64,000 nucleotides of DNA from positions 150,850-214,849 of the forward strand of contig JAMLIS010000004.1 in NCBI GenBank assembly GCA_023954015.1. Direction: 5' to 3'. The DNA comes from Burkholderiaceae bacterium (GTDB taxonomy: Bacteria; Pseudomonadota; Gammaproteobacteria; Burkholderiales; Burkholderiaceae_E). Positions 25,535-35,160 of this stretch are shown here, one piece after another. The notes beneath the pieces were generated by a model. The model ran no database searches. It saw only the letters and a list, made by a program, of their open reading frames with translations, and was not told where the DNA came from. The position numbers were made by a program, and so were the translations under genes. The stretch's first letter is position 1. The number at the start of each line of letters is the position of its first letter.

Positions 25535-26875
25535 TCATTGCAGTTCCTCCAGCGCCCGATCGAGCTGCGCCCCGCCCGGCAACCGGACCAGCAGCGCCGC
25601 CCGTGCCCGGCGCTGCAACGAGGCGACGCCGATGCGCGACAGCGACTCGGCGGCGAAGGCCCACGTGAGGAGGTTGCGCGAGCGTTCCTCGTCGATGCCG
25701 CGCGAGCGCAGATAGAACAGCGCCGCTTCGTCGATGCGCCCGACGGTGGCGCCATGCGCGCACTTCACGTCGTCGGCGTAGATCTCCAGCTCCGGGCGCG
25801 CGTCGGACTCCGCCTGGCGCGACAGCAGCAGGTTGTCGGTGCGCTGGATCGCATCGGTCCGCAGCGCGCCGGGCGCGACCACGATTCGGCCGGCGAACAC
25901 GCCGCGCCCGGCATCGTCGACGATGCCGCGATAGAACTCGCGGCTCGTGCCGTGCGGCTCGGCGTGGTCGATCACCGTGTGGTGGTCGACGTGACGCTTC
26001 CCGTCGACGTGGTACAGCCCGTTGAACAGCGCCTCGCAGCCCGTGCCGCCGAAGCGCGTGACGATGTCGTTGCGCGCCAGCCGCGCGCCGAAGGACAGCG
26101 AATGCGAGGCGAACATCGAGCCGCGCGCCTGGCGCGCCTCGATGCGCGCGAGATGGACGGCGCGCTCGGAGTCCTGCTGGAACTTCAGGTGGGTGATGCG
26201 AGCGTCGGCGGCGCAGTCGATGCGCGTGACGACATTCGACAGCAGCGGCTCGTCGTGCACCTTCACGTGATGCTCGACGATCGTCGCCTGCGCGCCGGCT
26301 TCGGCAACGACCAGATTGCGCACGTGGATCGCCGCGTGCGCAGTGGCGCCGACGAATACGAGATGGATCGGCTGGTCGACGACGACGCCGCGCCGCAACT
26401 GCACGAAGGCGCCGTCGGCGGCGAATGCGGTGTTCAGGGCGGTGGGGCTGTAGCCGTCTCCGGCCGCGCCGAAATGCGCCTCGACGCGCTCGGGCGCCTC
26501 CTCGAGCAGGCGGGCGAGCGGCGCCACCTCGGCGCCGTCGGGCAGAACGCCGGGCGACGAAAGCGCAGGTGCGTGAGTGCCGTCGACGAACACCGACCAG
26601 TGGCCGTTGTCGCTTTCGCGCAATGCGTCGACGACGGAGCGCAGTTGCGCGGCGAAGCGCTGAGGCGCGTCGGCAGCCGGCGCGACGAAGCTCTCCTGGT
26701 CGAGCGAGAGCAGCGACGTGTGGCGCCAGGCGTCGGAGCGCGCGCTCGGCCAGCCTTCGTCGACGAAGCGCTCGAAGGCGCGTTGCCGTGTCCCTGCCAG
26801 CCACGGCAGCGCGGCGCCGGCCAGCCGCGGTGCGCGGTCCCGAAACGCCGCGGCCCAGGGCTGAACCGCATTCAT
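25535..26875 (-). CDS. sufD: Fe-S cluster assembly protein SufD
   Basis: The 446-residue protein is the SufD partner of SufB: a helical N-terminal part (ERFVDEGWPSARSDAWRHT) and a beta-helix with DARPELEIYADDVKCAHGAT near the C-terminus, the SufD hallmark. With SufB and SufC it forms the scaffold complex. Its ATG overlaps the sufC stop codon. Confidence 0.92.
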   Translation of the reverse strand: MNAVQPWAAAFRDRAPRLAGAALPWLAGTRQRAFERFVDEGWPSARSDAWRHTSLLSLDQESFVAPAADAPQRFAAQLRSVVDALRESDNGHWSVFVDGTHAPALSSPGVLPDGAEVAPLARLLEEAPERVEAHFGAAGDGYSPTALNTAFAADGAFVQLRRGVVVDQPIHLVFVGATAHAAIHVRNLVVAEAGAQATIVEHHVKVHDEPLLSNVVTRIDCAADARITHLKFQQDSERAVHLARIEARQARGSMFASHSLSFGARLARNDIVTRFGGTGCEALFNGLYHVDGKRHVDHHTVIDHAEPHGTSREFYRGIVDDAGRGVFAGRIVVAPGALRTDAIQRTDNLLLSRQAESDARPELEIYADDVKCAHGATVGRIDEAALFYLRSRGIDEERSRNLLTWAFAAESLSRIGVASLQRRARAALLVRLPGGAQLDRALEELQ

Positions 26876-27654
26876 CGCGCGTTCTCCGCTGCGCTCGCGA
26901 CTGCCTTCACCGGCTCGCGCTCGATCCAGCCGTAGCCGCGCTCCTCGAGTTCGAGGGCGAGTTCGCGTCCCCCCGAACGCACGATACGGCCCTCGGCCAG
27001 AACGTGCACGAAGTCGGGAACGATGTATTCGAGCAGGCGCTGGTAGTGCGTGATGACGAGCATCGCTCGATCGGGCGAGCGCAACCGGTTGATTCCGTCG
27101 GCGACGATGCGCAGCGCATCGATGTCCAGCCCCGAATCGGTTTCGTCGAGAATCGCCAATTTCGGCTCGAGCAGCGCCATCTGCAGCACTTCGTTGCGCT
27201 TCTTCTCGCCGCCCGAAAAACCTTCGTTCACCGAGCGATAGAGAAACTCTTCCTTCATCTCGACGGCCTTCATCTCCGCCTTGACCTTCGCGAGGAAGTC
27301 CATCGCGTCGAGCTCGGGCAGTCCCTGGTGCCTGCGCACCCCGTTCACCGCCGCCTTCAGGAAGTAGGCGTTCGACACACCCGGGATCTCCACGGGATAC
27401 TGGAACGCCAGGAAGATCCCGGAACGGGCGCGCTCCTCGATCGGCATCTGCAGCAGGTCCTCGCCCTGCCACGTCACCGTGCCGCCGTCGACCGTGTAGC
27501 TGGCGCGCCCGGCAAGCACCTGCGACAGCGTGCTCTTGCCCGAACCGTTCGGGCCCATGATCGCGTGCACCTCGCCGGCCTTCACCGAAAGGTCGATTCC
27601 GCGCAGGATCTGCTTGCCGTCGACCGAGGCCTTCAACTGACTGATTTCGAGCAT
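26872..27654 (-). CDS. sufC: Fe-S cluster assembly ATPase SufC
   Basis: The 260-residue ABC-type ATPase has Walker A GPNGSGKST, signature FSGGEKKRNE and Walker B LAILDETDSGLD. These are SufC-specific, including the EKKRNE extension. It drives conformational change of SufBD during cluster assembly. It is preceded by sufB with a 13-bp gap. The last 20 residues are unusually long and variable. Confidence 0.95.
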   Translation of the reverse strand: MLEISQLKASVDGKQILRGIDLSVKAGEVHAIMGPNGSGKSTLSQVLAGRASYTVDGGTVTWQGEDLLQMPIEERARSGIFLAFQYPVEIPGVSNAYFLKAAVNGVRRHQGLPELDAMDFLAKVKAEMKAVEMKEEFLYRSVNEGFSGGEKKRNEVLQMALLEPKLAILDETDSGLDIDALRIVADGINRLRSPDRAMLVITHYQRLLEYIVPDFVHVLAEGRIVRSGGRELALELEERGYGWIEREPVKAVASAAENAR

Positions 27655-27667
27655 CTGGCGATTCTCC

Positions 27668-29116
27668 TCAACCCACGCTGCCTTCGAGACTGACGCCGAT
27701 CAGATTCTGTGCCTCCACGGCGAACTCCATCGGCAGCTCCTTGAAAACTTCCTTGCAGAAACCGTTGACGATCATCGAGACGGCATCCTCGGCCGACAGG
27801 CCGCGCTGCATCGCGTAGAAGAGCTGGTCTTCGGCGATCCGCGAGGCGGTGGCCTCGTGCTCGACGTGCGCGGTGGGATTGCGCGTCTCGATGGTCGGGA
27901 AGGTGTGCGCCGCGCACTTGTCGCCGATCAGCAGCGAATCGCACTGCGTGTAGTTGCGCGCGCCCTCGGCCTTCGGCGACATGCGCACCAGTCCGCGGAA
28001 GGTGTTGCTGCCGTGACCGGCCGAAATGCCCTTGGAGATGATCGTGCTGCGCGTGTTGCGCCCCATGTGGATCATCTTCGTTCCGGTGTCGGCCTGCTGG
28101 CGATGGTTCGACAGCGCCACCGAGTAGAACTCGCCCACCGAGTCGTCGCCGCGCAGCAGCACGCTGGGATATTTCCAGGTGATCGCGGACCCGGTCTCGA
28201 CCTGCGTCCACGAGATGCGCGAGCGCGCACCGCGGCAGTCGCCGCGCTTGGTGACGAAGTTGTAGATCCCGCCGACCCCGTTCTCGTCGCCCGGATACCA
28301 GTTCTGCACCGTGGAGTACTTGATGCTCGCGCCGTCGAGCGCGACCAGTTCGACGACCGCGGCGTGCAACTGGTTCTCGTCGCGCATCGGCGCCGTGCAG
28401 CCCTCGAGATAGCTGACCGAGGCGCCCTCCTCCGCGATGATCAGCGTGCGCTCGAACTGCCCGCTGTCGCGCGCGTTGATGCGGAAATACGTGGACAGCT
28501 CCATCGGGCAACGCACGCCCTTCGGAATGAAGACGAAGGATCCGTCGGAGAACACCGCCGAGTTCAGCGCGGCGTAGAAGTTGTCGCTCGGCGGAACCAC
28601 CGAGCCGAGGTACTGCTGGACGATCTCGGGATGGTTCTTCACCGCTTCGGAGAACGAGCAGAAGATGATCCCGTGCTCGCCGAGCTGCTTCTGGAATGTG
28701 GTGGCCACGGACACCGAATCGAACACCGCATCGACCGCGACGCCCGCCAGGCGGGCGCGCTCGTGCAGCGGAACGCCGAGCTTCTCGAAGGTGCGCAGCA
28801 GCTCCGGATCGACCTCGTCGAGGCTCTTCGGGCCGTCGGTTTTCGTCTTCGGCGCCGCGTAATAGACGATGTCCTGGAAGTCGACCGGCGGATAGCTGAC
28901 TTTCGCCCACTCGGGGTTGCGCATCGTCAGCCACCGGCGATACGCGCGCAGCCGCCACTCGAGCATGAACGCGGGTTCGCCCTTGCGCTGCGAGATCAGG
29001 TGGACCGTCTCTTCCGACAGCCCCTTCGGGATCGTGTCGGTCTCGATCTCGGTGACGAACCCCGCCGCGTACTCGCGGTCGAGAAAGCTGTCGATCTGGG
29101 GGGTCGCGGAACTCAT
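27668..29116 (-). CDS. sufB: Fe-S cluster assembly protein SufB
   Basis: The 482-residue protein has all the SufB landmarks: [70 protein letters not shown] and the C-terminal [18 protein letters not shown]. It is the main scaffold subunit. The ATG at 29116 overlaps the regulator stop codon (ATGA), so it is translationally coupled to the Rrf2 gene. Confidence 0.95.
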   Translation of the reverse strand: MSSATPQIDSFLDREYAAGFVTEIETDTIPKGLSEETVHLISQRKGEPAFMLEWRLRAYRRWLTMRNPEWAKVSYPPVDFQDIVYYAAPKTKTDGPKSLDEVDPELLRTFEKLGVPLHERARLAGVAVDAVFDSVSVATTFQKQLGEHGIIFCSFSEAVKNHPEIVQQYLGSVVPPSDNFYAALNSAVFSDGSFVFIPKGVRCPMELSTYFRINARDSGQFERTLIIAEEGASVSYLEGCTAPMRDENQLHAAVVELVALDGASIKYSTVQNWYPGDENGVGGIYNFVTKRGDCRGARSRISWTQVETGSAITWKYPSVLLRGDDSVGEFYSVALSNHRQQADTGTKMIHMGRNTRSTIISKGISAGHGSNTFRGLVRMSPKAEGARNYTQCDSLLIGDKCAAHTFPTIETRNPTAHVEHEATASRIAEDQLFYAMQRGLSAEDAVSMIVNGFCKEVFKELPMEFAVEAQNLIGVSLEGSVG

Positions 29117-29640
29117 GCGATGGATTCCTCTCGGGGTTGCGCGGGTCGCGCCGCGGGCGACGCCCGCTTGCGCGCACGCGCCGTCGTTTTCGGTGCCCCG
29201 GGCGCGTGCGCGCCGGCCGGGGCTTCGTCGAGCGGGACGACGCGCATCATGTCGGCCAGCGTCACGCTCTCCAGCGTGCGGCGAACGATCCGGTTGATGC
29301 GCTGCCAGTTCGAGCGGATGCGGCAGCTGCCCTCGAAGCCGCACAGCCCCGTGGAGGCACTGCACTCCGTGAGACCGAAAGGCTGGTCCTCGAGCGCGTC
29401 GACGATGTCGGCGACGGTGATCGACTCGGGCGCGCGGCTGAGCGAATAACCGCCGCGCAGCCCGCGATTGCTGCGAACCAGGTCGTGCCTGCCGAGCGCC
29501 TTGAGCACCTTGCTCACCGTGGGCGCGCCGAGCCCGAGTTGCACCGCGACGTCCGCGGCGCTGTGCATCCGTTCGGGATGCGACGCCAGGTACGTGAGCG
29601 CAAGCGTTCCGTAGTCGGTGAGGCGGTTGATCCGGAGCAT
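29113..29640 (-). CDS. Rrf2-family regulator of the SUF operon (Fe-S sensing)
   Basis: The 175-residue protein starts [20 protein letters not shown], a winged helix-turn-helix of the Rrf2/IscR group, and has three cysteines (C93, C100, C106) spaced as in Fe-S-binding members. The C-terminal 40 residues are Ala/Lys-rich and probably disordered. As the first gene of the suf operon it most likely senses cluster status and controls the operon. I chose the ATG at 29640 because it matches the family N-terminus; 37 codons are open upstream. Confidence 0.88.
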   Translation of the reverse strand: MLRINRLTDYGTLALTYLASHPERMHSAADVAVQLGLGAPTVSKVLKALGRHDLVRSNRGLRGGYSLSRAPESITVADIVDALEDQPFGLTECSASTGLCGFEGSCRIRSNWQRINRIVRRTLESVTLADMMRVVPLDEAPAGAHAPGAPKTTARARKRASPAARPAQPREESIA

Positions 29641-29721
29641 CGGCAGCAGGCGTCTTTCGCCGGGTTTCCTTGCGGGAAGCAGTGCCATTTCCACGCCCTT
29701 TCCGGGCGTCGAACACCGCAA

Positions 29722-29751
29722 ACAGTACCACTTCGGTCCTCTATCTGTCAA
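29722..29751 (-). promoter_or_regulatory. Predicted promoter of the suf operon
   Basis: On the minus strand a perfect TTGACA (29746-29751) is followed after 18 bp by TACTGT (29722-29727), a three-of-six match to the -10 consensus. It would give a leader of about 75 nt before the Rrf2 start. It lies back to back with the bzd promoter, 40-110 bp away. Confidence 0.45.
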
Positions 29752-29792
29752 AGCGCGGCGGACGACTTTTCTTCTTGTCGCGGCCGGCTTTC

Positions 29793-29806
29793 TTGATGTG
29801 CATCAA
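29793..29806. promoter_or_regulatory. Perfect FNR-type box upstream of bzdN
   Basis: TTGATGTGCATCAA is an exact TTGAT-N4-ATCAA, the FNR consensus. Its centre (29799.5) is 41.5 bp before a start site predicted at 29841 from the -10-like GACAAT (29828-29833), the position used by class II FNR activators. In Azoarcus CIB the FNR-like AcpR activates the bzd promoter, so anaerobic induction is the natural reading. Confidence 0.75.
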
Positions 29807-29839
29807 GGGCTCTCCGGCCTGCTGGGCGACAATTTACGC

Positions 29840-29855
29840 ATTCCGGTACCGGAAT
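29840..29855. promoter_or_regulatory. 16-bp perfect palindrome at the predicted bzd start site
   Basis: ATTCCGGTACCGGAAT is a perfect inverted repeat placed across the predicted transcription start, 26 bp before the bzdN ATG. That is a typical repressor position. No BzdR-type repressor gene is in the window, so the binding protein is unknown. Confidence 0.6.
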
Positions 29856-29881
29856 ACCAGATTAAGCCGATGGAGGCACAC

Positions 29882-31069
29882 ATGACCGACCAGGCCAAGC
29901 CGGCCCCGACCGACCCCGAGCAGCGACTCGGCGACATTTTCGAGCATTGCAACAACCTGCGGCTCGGACCGATGCCGTCGGCCGACTCCCTGCCCGAGGG
30001 CTATACCGGGACCTTCGGCCACTTCCCGGTCTATTTCCCCGAGGAGATCGTCCACGCCGCCGGGCTGATTCCCGTGAGCGTGCTGGGCGGGGGCAACAAG
30101 CTCGAACTGAAGCATGCCGACGCCCACATGGGCTCGTTCATCTGCTCGATCTGCCGCTCGACGACGGAACTCGGGCTGAACGGCTCGCTCGACGGGCTCA
30201 CCGGCTTCGTCACGCACCCGATCTGCGACGCCGCCAAGCATCTGGCCGGCATCTGGTCGCGCAACTTCCCGGACCGGCTCGGGCAGATCCTCTACCTGCC
30301 GCAGAACCCGAACACGCCCGGGTCGGTGCGCTACACGAGCGCCGAATACCAGCGCCTGCGCAGCGACGTCGAGAAGAAGATCGGCCGCACGATCGACGAC
30401 GAAGCCATCTGGCGCAGCATCCGCATCTACAACCGCAACCGCGCGCTGCTGCGCGACCTCTACGCGCTGCGCTGCGACGAGCCGTGGAAGGTCGGCACGA
30501 GCGAGTTGTACCTGCTGATGCGAGCGCGCACGCGCATGCCGGCGGAGCAGCACAACGCGCTCCTCGAAGAGGCGCTCGGGCTGCTGCGCGCGCGCAGGCG
30601 CGCCGCGCAGGACAAGCCGCGCGTCGTCTTCGTCGGCGGCTTCTGCGAGCAGCCGCCGCTGGAGATGCTCGAGGCGCTCGACGACACCTGCTACGTCGTC
30701 GACGACGACCTGCTGATCGGCCTGCGCTGGATCACCTCGGACGTCCCCGAGAAAGGCGACCCGGTGTGGGCGCTCGCCGAGAGCTTCATCGAACGTTCGG
30801 CCGCGAGCCCCGTGCAGCACGACGAGCGCAAGACCAAGGCCGGCTACCTGATGGACATGATCCGCACGAGCCGCGCCGACGCCGCCATCGTCACCGCCGC
30901 GAAGTTCTGCGAACCGGGCCTCGACGAGCAGGTCACCTGGTCGAAGCACCTCGACAAGGTCGGCGTGCAGCACCTCGTCCTCGAGTTCGAGGAAAAGATG
31001 ACGTCGTTCGAACAGATGTCGATGCAACTCGAAACCTTCGCCGAATCGCTCCTGTTCGCGATCGCCTGA
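29882..31069 (+). CDS. bzdN: Benzoyl-CoA reductase subunit BzdN-like (2-hydroxyacyl-CoA dehydratase family)
   Basis: The 395-residue protein is a 2-HAD family subunit with [18 protein letters not shown] near the N-terminus and cysteines in [14 protein letters not shown] and AAKFCEPG that fit cluster and substrate binding. In class I benzoyl-CoA reductase this subunit with BzdO reduces the aromatic ring of benzoyl-CoA at very low potential. The ATG at 29882 has GGAGG five bases upstream. The gene order N-O-P-Q-M and subunit sizes match the Azoarcus-type enzyme rather than the Thauera type. Benzoyl-CoA itself is inferred; another aryl-CoA is possible. Confidence 0.85.
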   Translation: MTDQAKPAPTDPEQRLGDIFEHCNNLRLGPMPSADSLPEGYTGTFGHFPVYFPEEIVHAAGLIPVSVLGGGNKLELKHADAHMGSFICSICRSTTELGLNGSLDGLTGFVTHPICDAAKHLAGIWSRNFPDRLGQILYLPQNPNTPGSVRYTSAEYQRLRSDVEKKIGRTIDDEAIWRSIRIYNRNRALLRDLYALRCDEPWKVGTSELYLLMRARTRMPAEQHNALLEEALGLLRARRRAAQDKPRVVFVGGFCEQPPLEMLEALDDTCYVVDDDLLIGLRWITSDVPEKGDPVWALAESFIERSAASPVQHDERKTKAGYLMDMIRTSRADAAIVTAAKFCEPGLDEQVTWSKHLDKVGVQHLVLEFEEKMTSFEQMSMQLETFAESLLFAIA

Positions 31070-31084
31070 CCGGAGACTGCAACC

Positions 31085-32437
31085 ATGACAACCGCAACCG
31101 TCGAGAAGAACGCCGCGCCCGCCGCGGGCGACGAATTCAACGCCCACATGGAAGGGCAGAAGCTGTTCAAGGACTGGTACGCGGGCCTCGAGGGCGCCAA
31201 CCAGCGCGGCGAACACGTGGCCAACGTGTTCGTGATGGGCAACGCCATCGAGATCCTGCGCGCCTTCGACTTCCGGCTCGTCTTCCCCGAGATCACGTCG
31301 CTGCAGATGGGCGTACGCAAGGTCTCCGAGGACTACCTGCGCGAATCCGAGGACTACGGCTACTCGCCCGACGTCTGCTCGTACGTGAAGGCCGACGTCG
31401 GACTGATCCTGCGCGAGCACAAGCACCCGGCCGGCACGATCCCGAAGGCCGACATCGCCATCACCTCGAACATGTGCAGCACCTTCATCAAGTGGGGCGA
31501 GATCTGGGAGCACATGCTGAACACGCCGACCTTCACGCTCGACCTGCCCGGCCAGCGCTCGGCGAACTGGCAGGTGCGCCCGGGCGACGCGCAGCACATG
31601 GCCGACGCGCAGTGGGTCGAGGCGCAGTTCCGCGACCTGATCGGGCGCTGCGAGAAGATCACCGGCAAGAAGTTCGACATGGACAAGCTCGCCGAGATCG
31701 AGGACAACGTCAACAAGACGGTCGGGCACTGGAACAACGTGATGGCGCTGAACCGCGTCTGCCCGGCGCCGTACAACGCGATGCTCGACGGCCTGACCTA
31801 CATCGGCATCATGAACATCTACCGCGGCACGCCCGAGGGAACCGAGTTCATGCGCCGGCTCGAGGAGTCGCTGCGCGCCAAGGTCGCGCGCGGCGAAGGA
31901 CGCGTCGCCGAGGAACGCTTCCGGCTGCTGTTCTCGGGCACGCCGTGCTACGTGTCGATGCGCCGGCTGATCGAGCTCTTCGAGACCTGGGGCGGCGTCT
32001 TCGCCTATTCCGACTACCTCACCTTCGCCGCCGGCGGAATGGACGCGGCCGAGGTCCGCTACGACACGTCGCGCCCACTCGAGAGCCTGGCCGAGGTCAC
32101 GGCGCTCGCCGCGCAGCGCGGCTTGTCGAACCAGTTCTTCTCGCACGAGCGCCTGGCGCAGCAGATCAAGGACTACGACGTCGACGGCATCGTCTTCCAC
32201 GGCATCAAGAGCTGCCGCTTCGTCTCCTCGGGCATGGCCGATACGCGCAACTACCTGAACGAGCGACTCGGCGTGCCGAGCCTTTACATCGAATCGGACC
32301 TGATCGACCCGCGCTACTGGTCCGATGCGCAGATCAAGAACCGCGTGGACGCGTTCTTCGAGTCGCTGCAGAACCGCGGCGGAGCTGCGCCGGGAACGAC
32401 CAGGTCCAACGCCCACACCCTCGGGAGGCAGGCATGA
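31085..32437 (+). CDS. bzdO: Benzoyl-CoA reductase subunit BzdO-like
   Basis: The 450-residue protein is the larger 2-HAD family subunit with [27 protein letters not shown], a central [18 protein letters not shown] and C-terminal [17 protein letters not shown]. With BzdN it forms the ring-reducing module and binds Fe-S clusters through the conserved cysteines. It follows bzdN by 15 bp with its own GGAG site and overlaps bzdP by ATGA. Size agrees with Azoarcus BzdO. Confidence 0.86.
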   Translation: MTTATVEKNAAPAAGDEFNAHMEGQKLFKDWYAGLEGANQRGEHVANVFVMGNAIEILRAFDFRLVFPEITSLQMGVRKVSEDYLRESEDYGYSPDVCSYVKADVGLILREHKHPAGTIPKADIAITSNMCSTFIKWGEIWEHMLNTPTFTLDLPGQRSANWQVRPGDAQHMADAQWVEAQFRDLIGRCEKITGKKFDMDKLAEIEDNVNKTVGHWNNVMALNRVCPAPYNAMLDGLTYIGIMNIYRGTPEGTEFMRRLEESLRAKVARGEGRVAEERFRLLFSGTPCYVSMRRLIELFETWGGVFAYSDYLTFAAGGMDAAEVRYDTSRPLESLAEVTALAAQRGLSNQFFSHERLAQQIKDYDVDGIVFHGIKSCRFVSSGMADTRNYLNERLGVPSLYIESDLIDPRYWSDAQIKNRVDAFFESLQNRGGAAPGTTRSNAHTLGRQA

Positions 32438-33240
32438 AGTACATCGGCGGAGTCGACGTCGGGTCGACGCAGACGAAGGCCGTGGTCATCGACGAGACCG
32501 GCAAGGTCGTCGGACGCGCGCTGGTCGACATGGAAACCAGCATGATCACCGTGGCAGAAGACGCGTTCAAGGCGGCGCTGGAGGACGCGGGCATCGATCA
32601 GTCGCAGGTCGTGCGCATCGCAGGCACCGGCTACGGCCGCTACAACGTGAAGTTCGGCCACGAACAGGTCACCGAGATCACCTGCCACGCGCGCGGCGCG
32701 GTGTCGCTGTTTCCGAACACGCGAACGGTCATCGACATCGGCGGACAGGACACCAAGGCCATCCGCGTCAAGCCCGACGGGCAGGTCGACGATTTCACGA
32801 TGAACGACAAGTGTGCAGCCGGCACCGGGCGCTTCCTCGGCGCGGCGTCGTACGCGCTGGAGCTTCCGTTGTCCGAACTCGGCTCGATGGCGCTGCGTTC
32901 GAAGAACCCGGTGCGCATCACGACGACGTGCACCGTGTTCGCCGAGTCGGAGATCATCAGCCACCTCGCCAAGGGAATCCTTCCCGAGGACGTGCTGATG
33001 GGCGTGCACCAGGCGATCACCAGCCGCTGCGTCTCGCTGGCGCGGCGCGTGGGCATCAACCCCGAAGTGACCTTCACCGGCGGCGTCAGTCGCAACCAGG
33101 CGATGGTCAAGCTGATCGAGGACGCGATCGGAACGAAGCTCAACGTGAGCCCCGAGGCGCACTTCTGCGGCGCGCTCGGCGCGGCGCTGTTCGCGCGCGA
33201 CCACGCATTCGGACTCACCGCCGAACCGGCGGTAGCCTGA
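32434..33240 (+). CDS. bzdP: Benzoyl-CoA reductase ATPase subunit BzdP-like (ASKHA activator)
   Basis: The 268-residue protein is a BadF/BcrA-type ASKHA ATPase: [11 protein letters not shown] at the N-terminus, [13 protein letters not shown] at 100, and cysteines C127 (NDKCAAGTG) and C166 (TTCTVFAES) that bridge one [4Fe-4S] cluster with the partner subunit. It couples hydrolysis of ATP to delivery of low-potential electrons to BzdNO. It overlaps bzdO and is followed by bzdQ after 10 bp. Confidence 0.88.
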   Translation: MKYIGGVDVGSTQTKAVVIDETGKVVGRALVDMETSMITVAEDAFKAALEDAGIDQSQVVRIAGTGYGRYNVKFGHEQVTEITCHARGAVSLFPNTRTVIDIGGQDTKAIRVKPDGQVDDFTMNDKCAAGTGRFLGAASYALELPLSELGSMALRSKNPVRITTTCTVFAESEIISHLAKGILPEDVLMGVHQAITSRCVSLARRVGINPEVTFTGGVSRNQAMVKLIEDAIGTKLNVSPEAHFCGALGAALFARDHAFGLTAEPAVA

Positions 33241-33250
33241 GGAGAAAGAC

Positions 33251-34276
33251 ATGATCAACGCCGTCGGCATCGACATCGGCTCCACCTACACGAAGGCGAT
33301 CTGCCTGGACGGCGACCGCAAGGTCGTCGGCATGGCCGTGCGCAAGACGGGCTTCAAGCTGGCGCAGGCCGCCGAAGCCGTGTTCGAGGACCTGCTGGTC
33401 AACTGCAAGCTCGACCGCTCCGCGGTGACCTACGTCAGCTCCACCGGATACGGGCGCTACGTCGTCGACTTCCGCCACGCGCAGGTCACCGAACTCACCG
33501 CCCACGCGCAGGCAGCCACGCAGCTCTTCCCCGACACGCGCACGATCCTCGACATCGGCGGCCAGGACATCAAGGCGATCAAGGTCGACCCCGAAGGACG
33601 CGTCAAGGCCTTCCGCCTGAACGACAAGTGCGCCGCCGGCACCGGCGCCTTCCTCGAGAAGACCGCCCGCTACCTGGGCCTGACTACCGAGGACATCGGT
33701 CCGTACGCCAAACGCTCGACCTCGCCCAAGGCGATCAGCAGCGTATGCGCGGTGTTCGCCGAATCGGAGGTCATCAACCACCTGGCCAACGGCATTCCCG
33801 CCGAGGACATCATGATGGGCGCGATGGTATCGCTGGGCGGGCGCGCGATCCAGCTGATGCGCCGCGTGGGCCTGGAGCCCGGTTACATGCTCACCGGCGG
33901 CATGACGCGCAACGTCGCGATGATCGACGCGCTGCAAAGCGCGCTCGGCGCGCGCTTCCACGTTGCCCCCGACGGGCTGGGCCAGCTGAACGGCGCCTAC
34001 GGGGCGGCGTACCTGGGCCTGCGTCGCGTCGAAAAGCTGCGTGCCGATGGCAGGCCGATACCGCCGACGGCGGCGGAACTGGGCGGCGAAGAGAAGAAGC
34101 CCGCGCGTCGCTGGTCGGCGATGGCGCTGACCGATCTGCGCTTCGACCTGTCCGGCGATCCCGGCGAATGCCCGGTCGTCGTCACCGAGGCGAGCCGCGG
34201 CAAGACCCCGGCGCACCGGATCAGCGTCGCCGAAGTGAAGGCCGAGGCCGAGAAGGCCGTTCCCGCGGCCGGCTGA
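33251..34276 (+). CDS. bzdQ: Benzoyl-CoA reductase ATPase subunit BzdQ-like
   Basis: The 341-residue protein is the second ASKHA subunit: GIDIGSTYTKAI, LDIGGQDIKAI, and bridging cysteines at the same positions as BzdP (C127 and C166). It carries a C-terminal extension of about 70 residues (from RRVEKLRADGRPIPP) absent from BzdP, which may dock the ferredoxin or the reductase core. It follows bzdP by 10 bp with GGAG upstream. The pair BzdP/BzdQ forms the electron-activating module. Confidence 0.87.
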   Translation: MINAVGIDIGSTYTKAICLDGDRKVVGMAVRKTGFKLAQAAEAVFEDLLVNCKLDRSAVTYVSSTGYGRYVVDFRHAQVTELTAHAQAATQLFPDTRTILDIGGQDIKAIKVDPEGRVKAFRLNDKCAAGTGAFLEKTARYLGLTTEDIGPYAKRSTSPKAISSVCAVFAESEVINHLANGIPAEDIMMGAMVSLGGRAIQLMRRVGLEPGYMLTGGMTRNVAMIDALQSALGARFHVAPDGLGQLNGAYGAAYLGLRRVEKLRADGRPIPPTAAELGGEEKKPARRWSAMALTDLRFDLSGDPGECPVVVTEASRGKTPAHRISVAEVKAEAEKAVPAAG

Positions 34277-34295
34277 ACCCTGGAGGAAAAGCGCG

Positions 34296-34625
34296 ATGAC
34301 CCACGTCGTTACCGAAGCCTGCATCAACTGCCGGCACACCGACTGCGTCGAGACCTGTCCGGTGGACGCATTCCATGCCGGACCGAACTTCCTCGTCATC
34401 GATCCCGAAGTCTGCATCGATTGCGCGGCCTGCGTGCCGGCGTGCCCGGTCGAGGCGATCTACATCGACGGCGACGTTCCGGGATCGATGCACGCGTACG
34501 TCGCCCTCAATGCCGAACTGGCGCGGGCGTGGCCGGAGATCACGATCCGGGAAGACGCGATGCCCGATGCCGATCACTGGGCCACTGTCACCGACAAGCG
34601 CGCGGAACTGAAGGAAGCGGCCTGA
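34296..34625 (+). CDS. bzdM: Ferredoxin, probable electron donor to the reductase (BzdM position)
   Basis: The 109-residue protein has eight cysteines (9, 12, 17, 21, 40, 43, 46, 50) spaced exactly as in Azotobacter ferredoxin I, which holds one [3Fe-4S] and one [4Fe-4S] cluster, plus its acidic C-terminal extension. It sits where bzdM lies in Azoarcus, 19 bp after bzdQ with GGAGG upstream. It most likely feeds electrons to BzdPQ. A 7Fe type would differ from the 2[4Fe-4S] donor known for Thauera. Confidence 0.85.
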   Translation: MTHVVTEACINCRHTDCVETCPVDAFHAGPNFLVIDPEVCIDCAACVPACPVEAIYIDGDVPGSMHAYVALNAELARAWPEITIREDAMPDADHWATVTDKRAELKEAA

Positions 34626-34650
34626 CCTGCCCCGCATGCGGAGAAACGAA

Positions 34651-35094
34651 ATGGAAACGATCAACGACTACATGATGGGCGATCATCGCCTGTGCGACGC
34701 GATCTTCGAGCGCGCCGACCGCGCCGCCGAAGCAGGCGACTTCGCGGCGCTCGAGCGCGAGTCCGCCGACTTCCTTCGGCGGATCGCCGCGCACATCGAA
34801 ATGGAGGAACGCCTGCTCTTCCCCGCCTTCGAGGAGCGCACGGGAATGGGCGCCGGCGGCCCCACCGCGACGATGATCGACGAGCACCGTGCGATGGAGG
34901 GCCTCTTCGAGCAGATGCGCGACGCGATCACCGCCCGCAACGCCACGGCCTACCGCGCCGCCTCGGCCCAGGTGATGGAAATCCTCGTACCCCACAACCA
35001 GAAGGAAGAGCAGATGATGTATCCGATGCTCGATTCTGCGCTGGGCGACGAAGCCGCGGCGCTGCTCGACGAGGTCAAGGCGATGGCGGTCTGA
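34651..35094 (+). CDS. Hemerythrin HHE domain protein
   Basis: The 147-residue all-alpha protein has the di-iron ligands of the hemerythrin-like family: H in MMGDHRLCD, HIEMEE, DEHRAMEG and VPHNQKEEQMMYP. Such proteins bind O2, nitric oxide or iron. It starts 25 bp after the ferredoxin with GGAGAA upstream, so it is probably co-transcribed with the oxygen-sensitive reductase and may protect it or supply or store iron. Start METINDY was preferred to an upstream ATG at 34636. Confidence 0.85.
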   Translation: METINDYMMGDHRLCDAIFERADRAAEAGDFAALERESADFLRRIAAHIEMEERLLFPAFEERTGMGAGGPTATMIDEHRAMEGLFEQMRDAITARNATAYRAASAQVMEILVPHNQKEEQMMYPMLDSALGDEAAALLDEVKAMAV

Positions 35095-35160
35095 CCGACC
35101 AAGGAGAGAAGGGACTATCCTCTCTCTTCTCGCGCGGGATCGCGCGCAGGCCGAGCCGCC

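Noticed and set aside
29947..32325. Long plus-strand frame through bzdN and bzdO in another reading frame.
   Set aside because: Translation is Arg/Ala-rich and lacks motifs; the BzdN and BzdO frames have conserved family sequences and good ribosome sites.
35095..35160. Inverted GAGAGAAGG/CCTCTCTC sequence as a terminator between hemerythrin and alcohol dehydrogenase.
   Set aside because: Pairing is imperfect and no T-run follows; it could equally be chance polypurine/polypyrimidine sequence.
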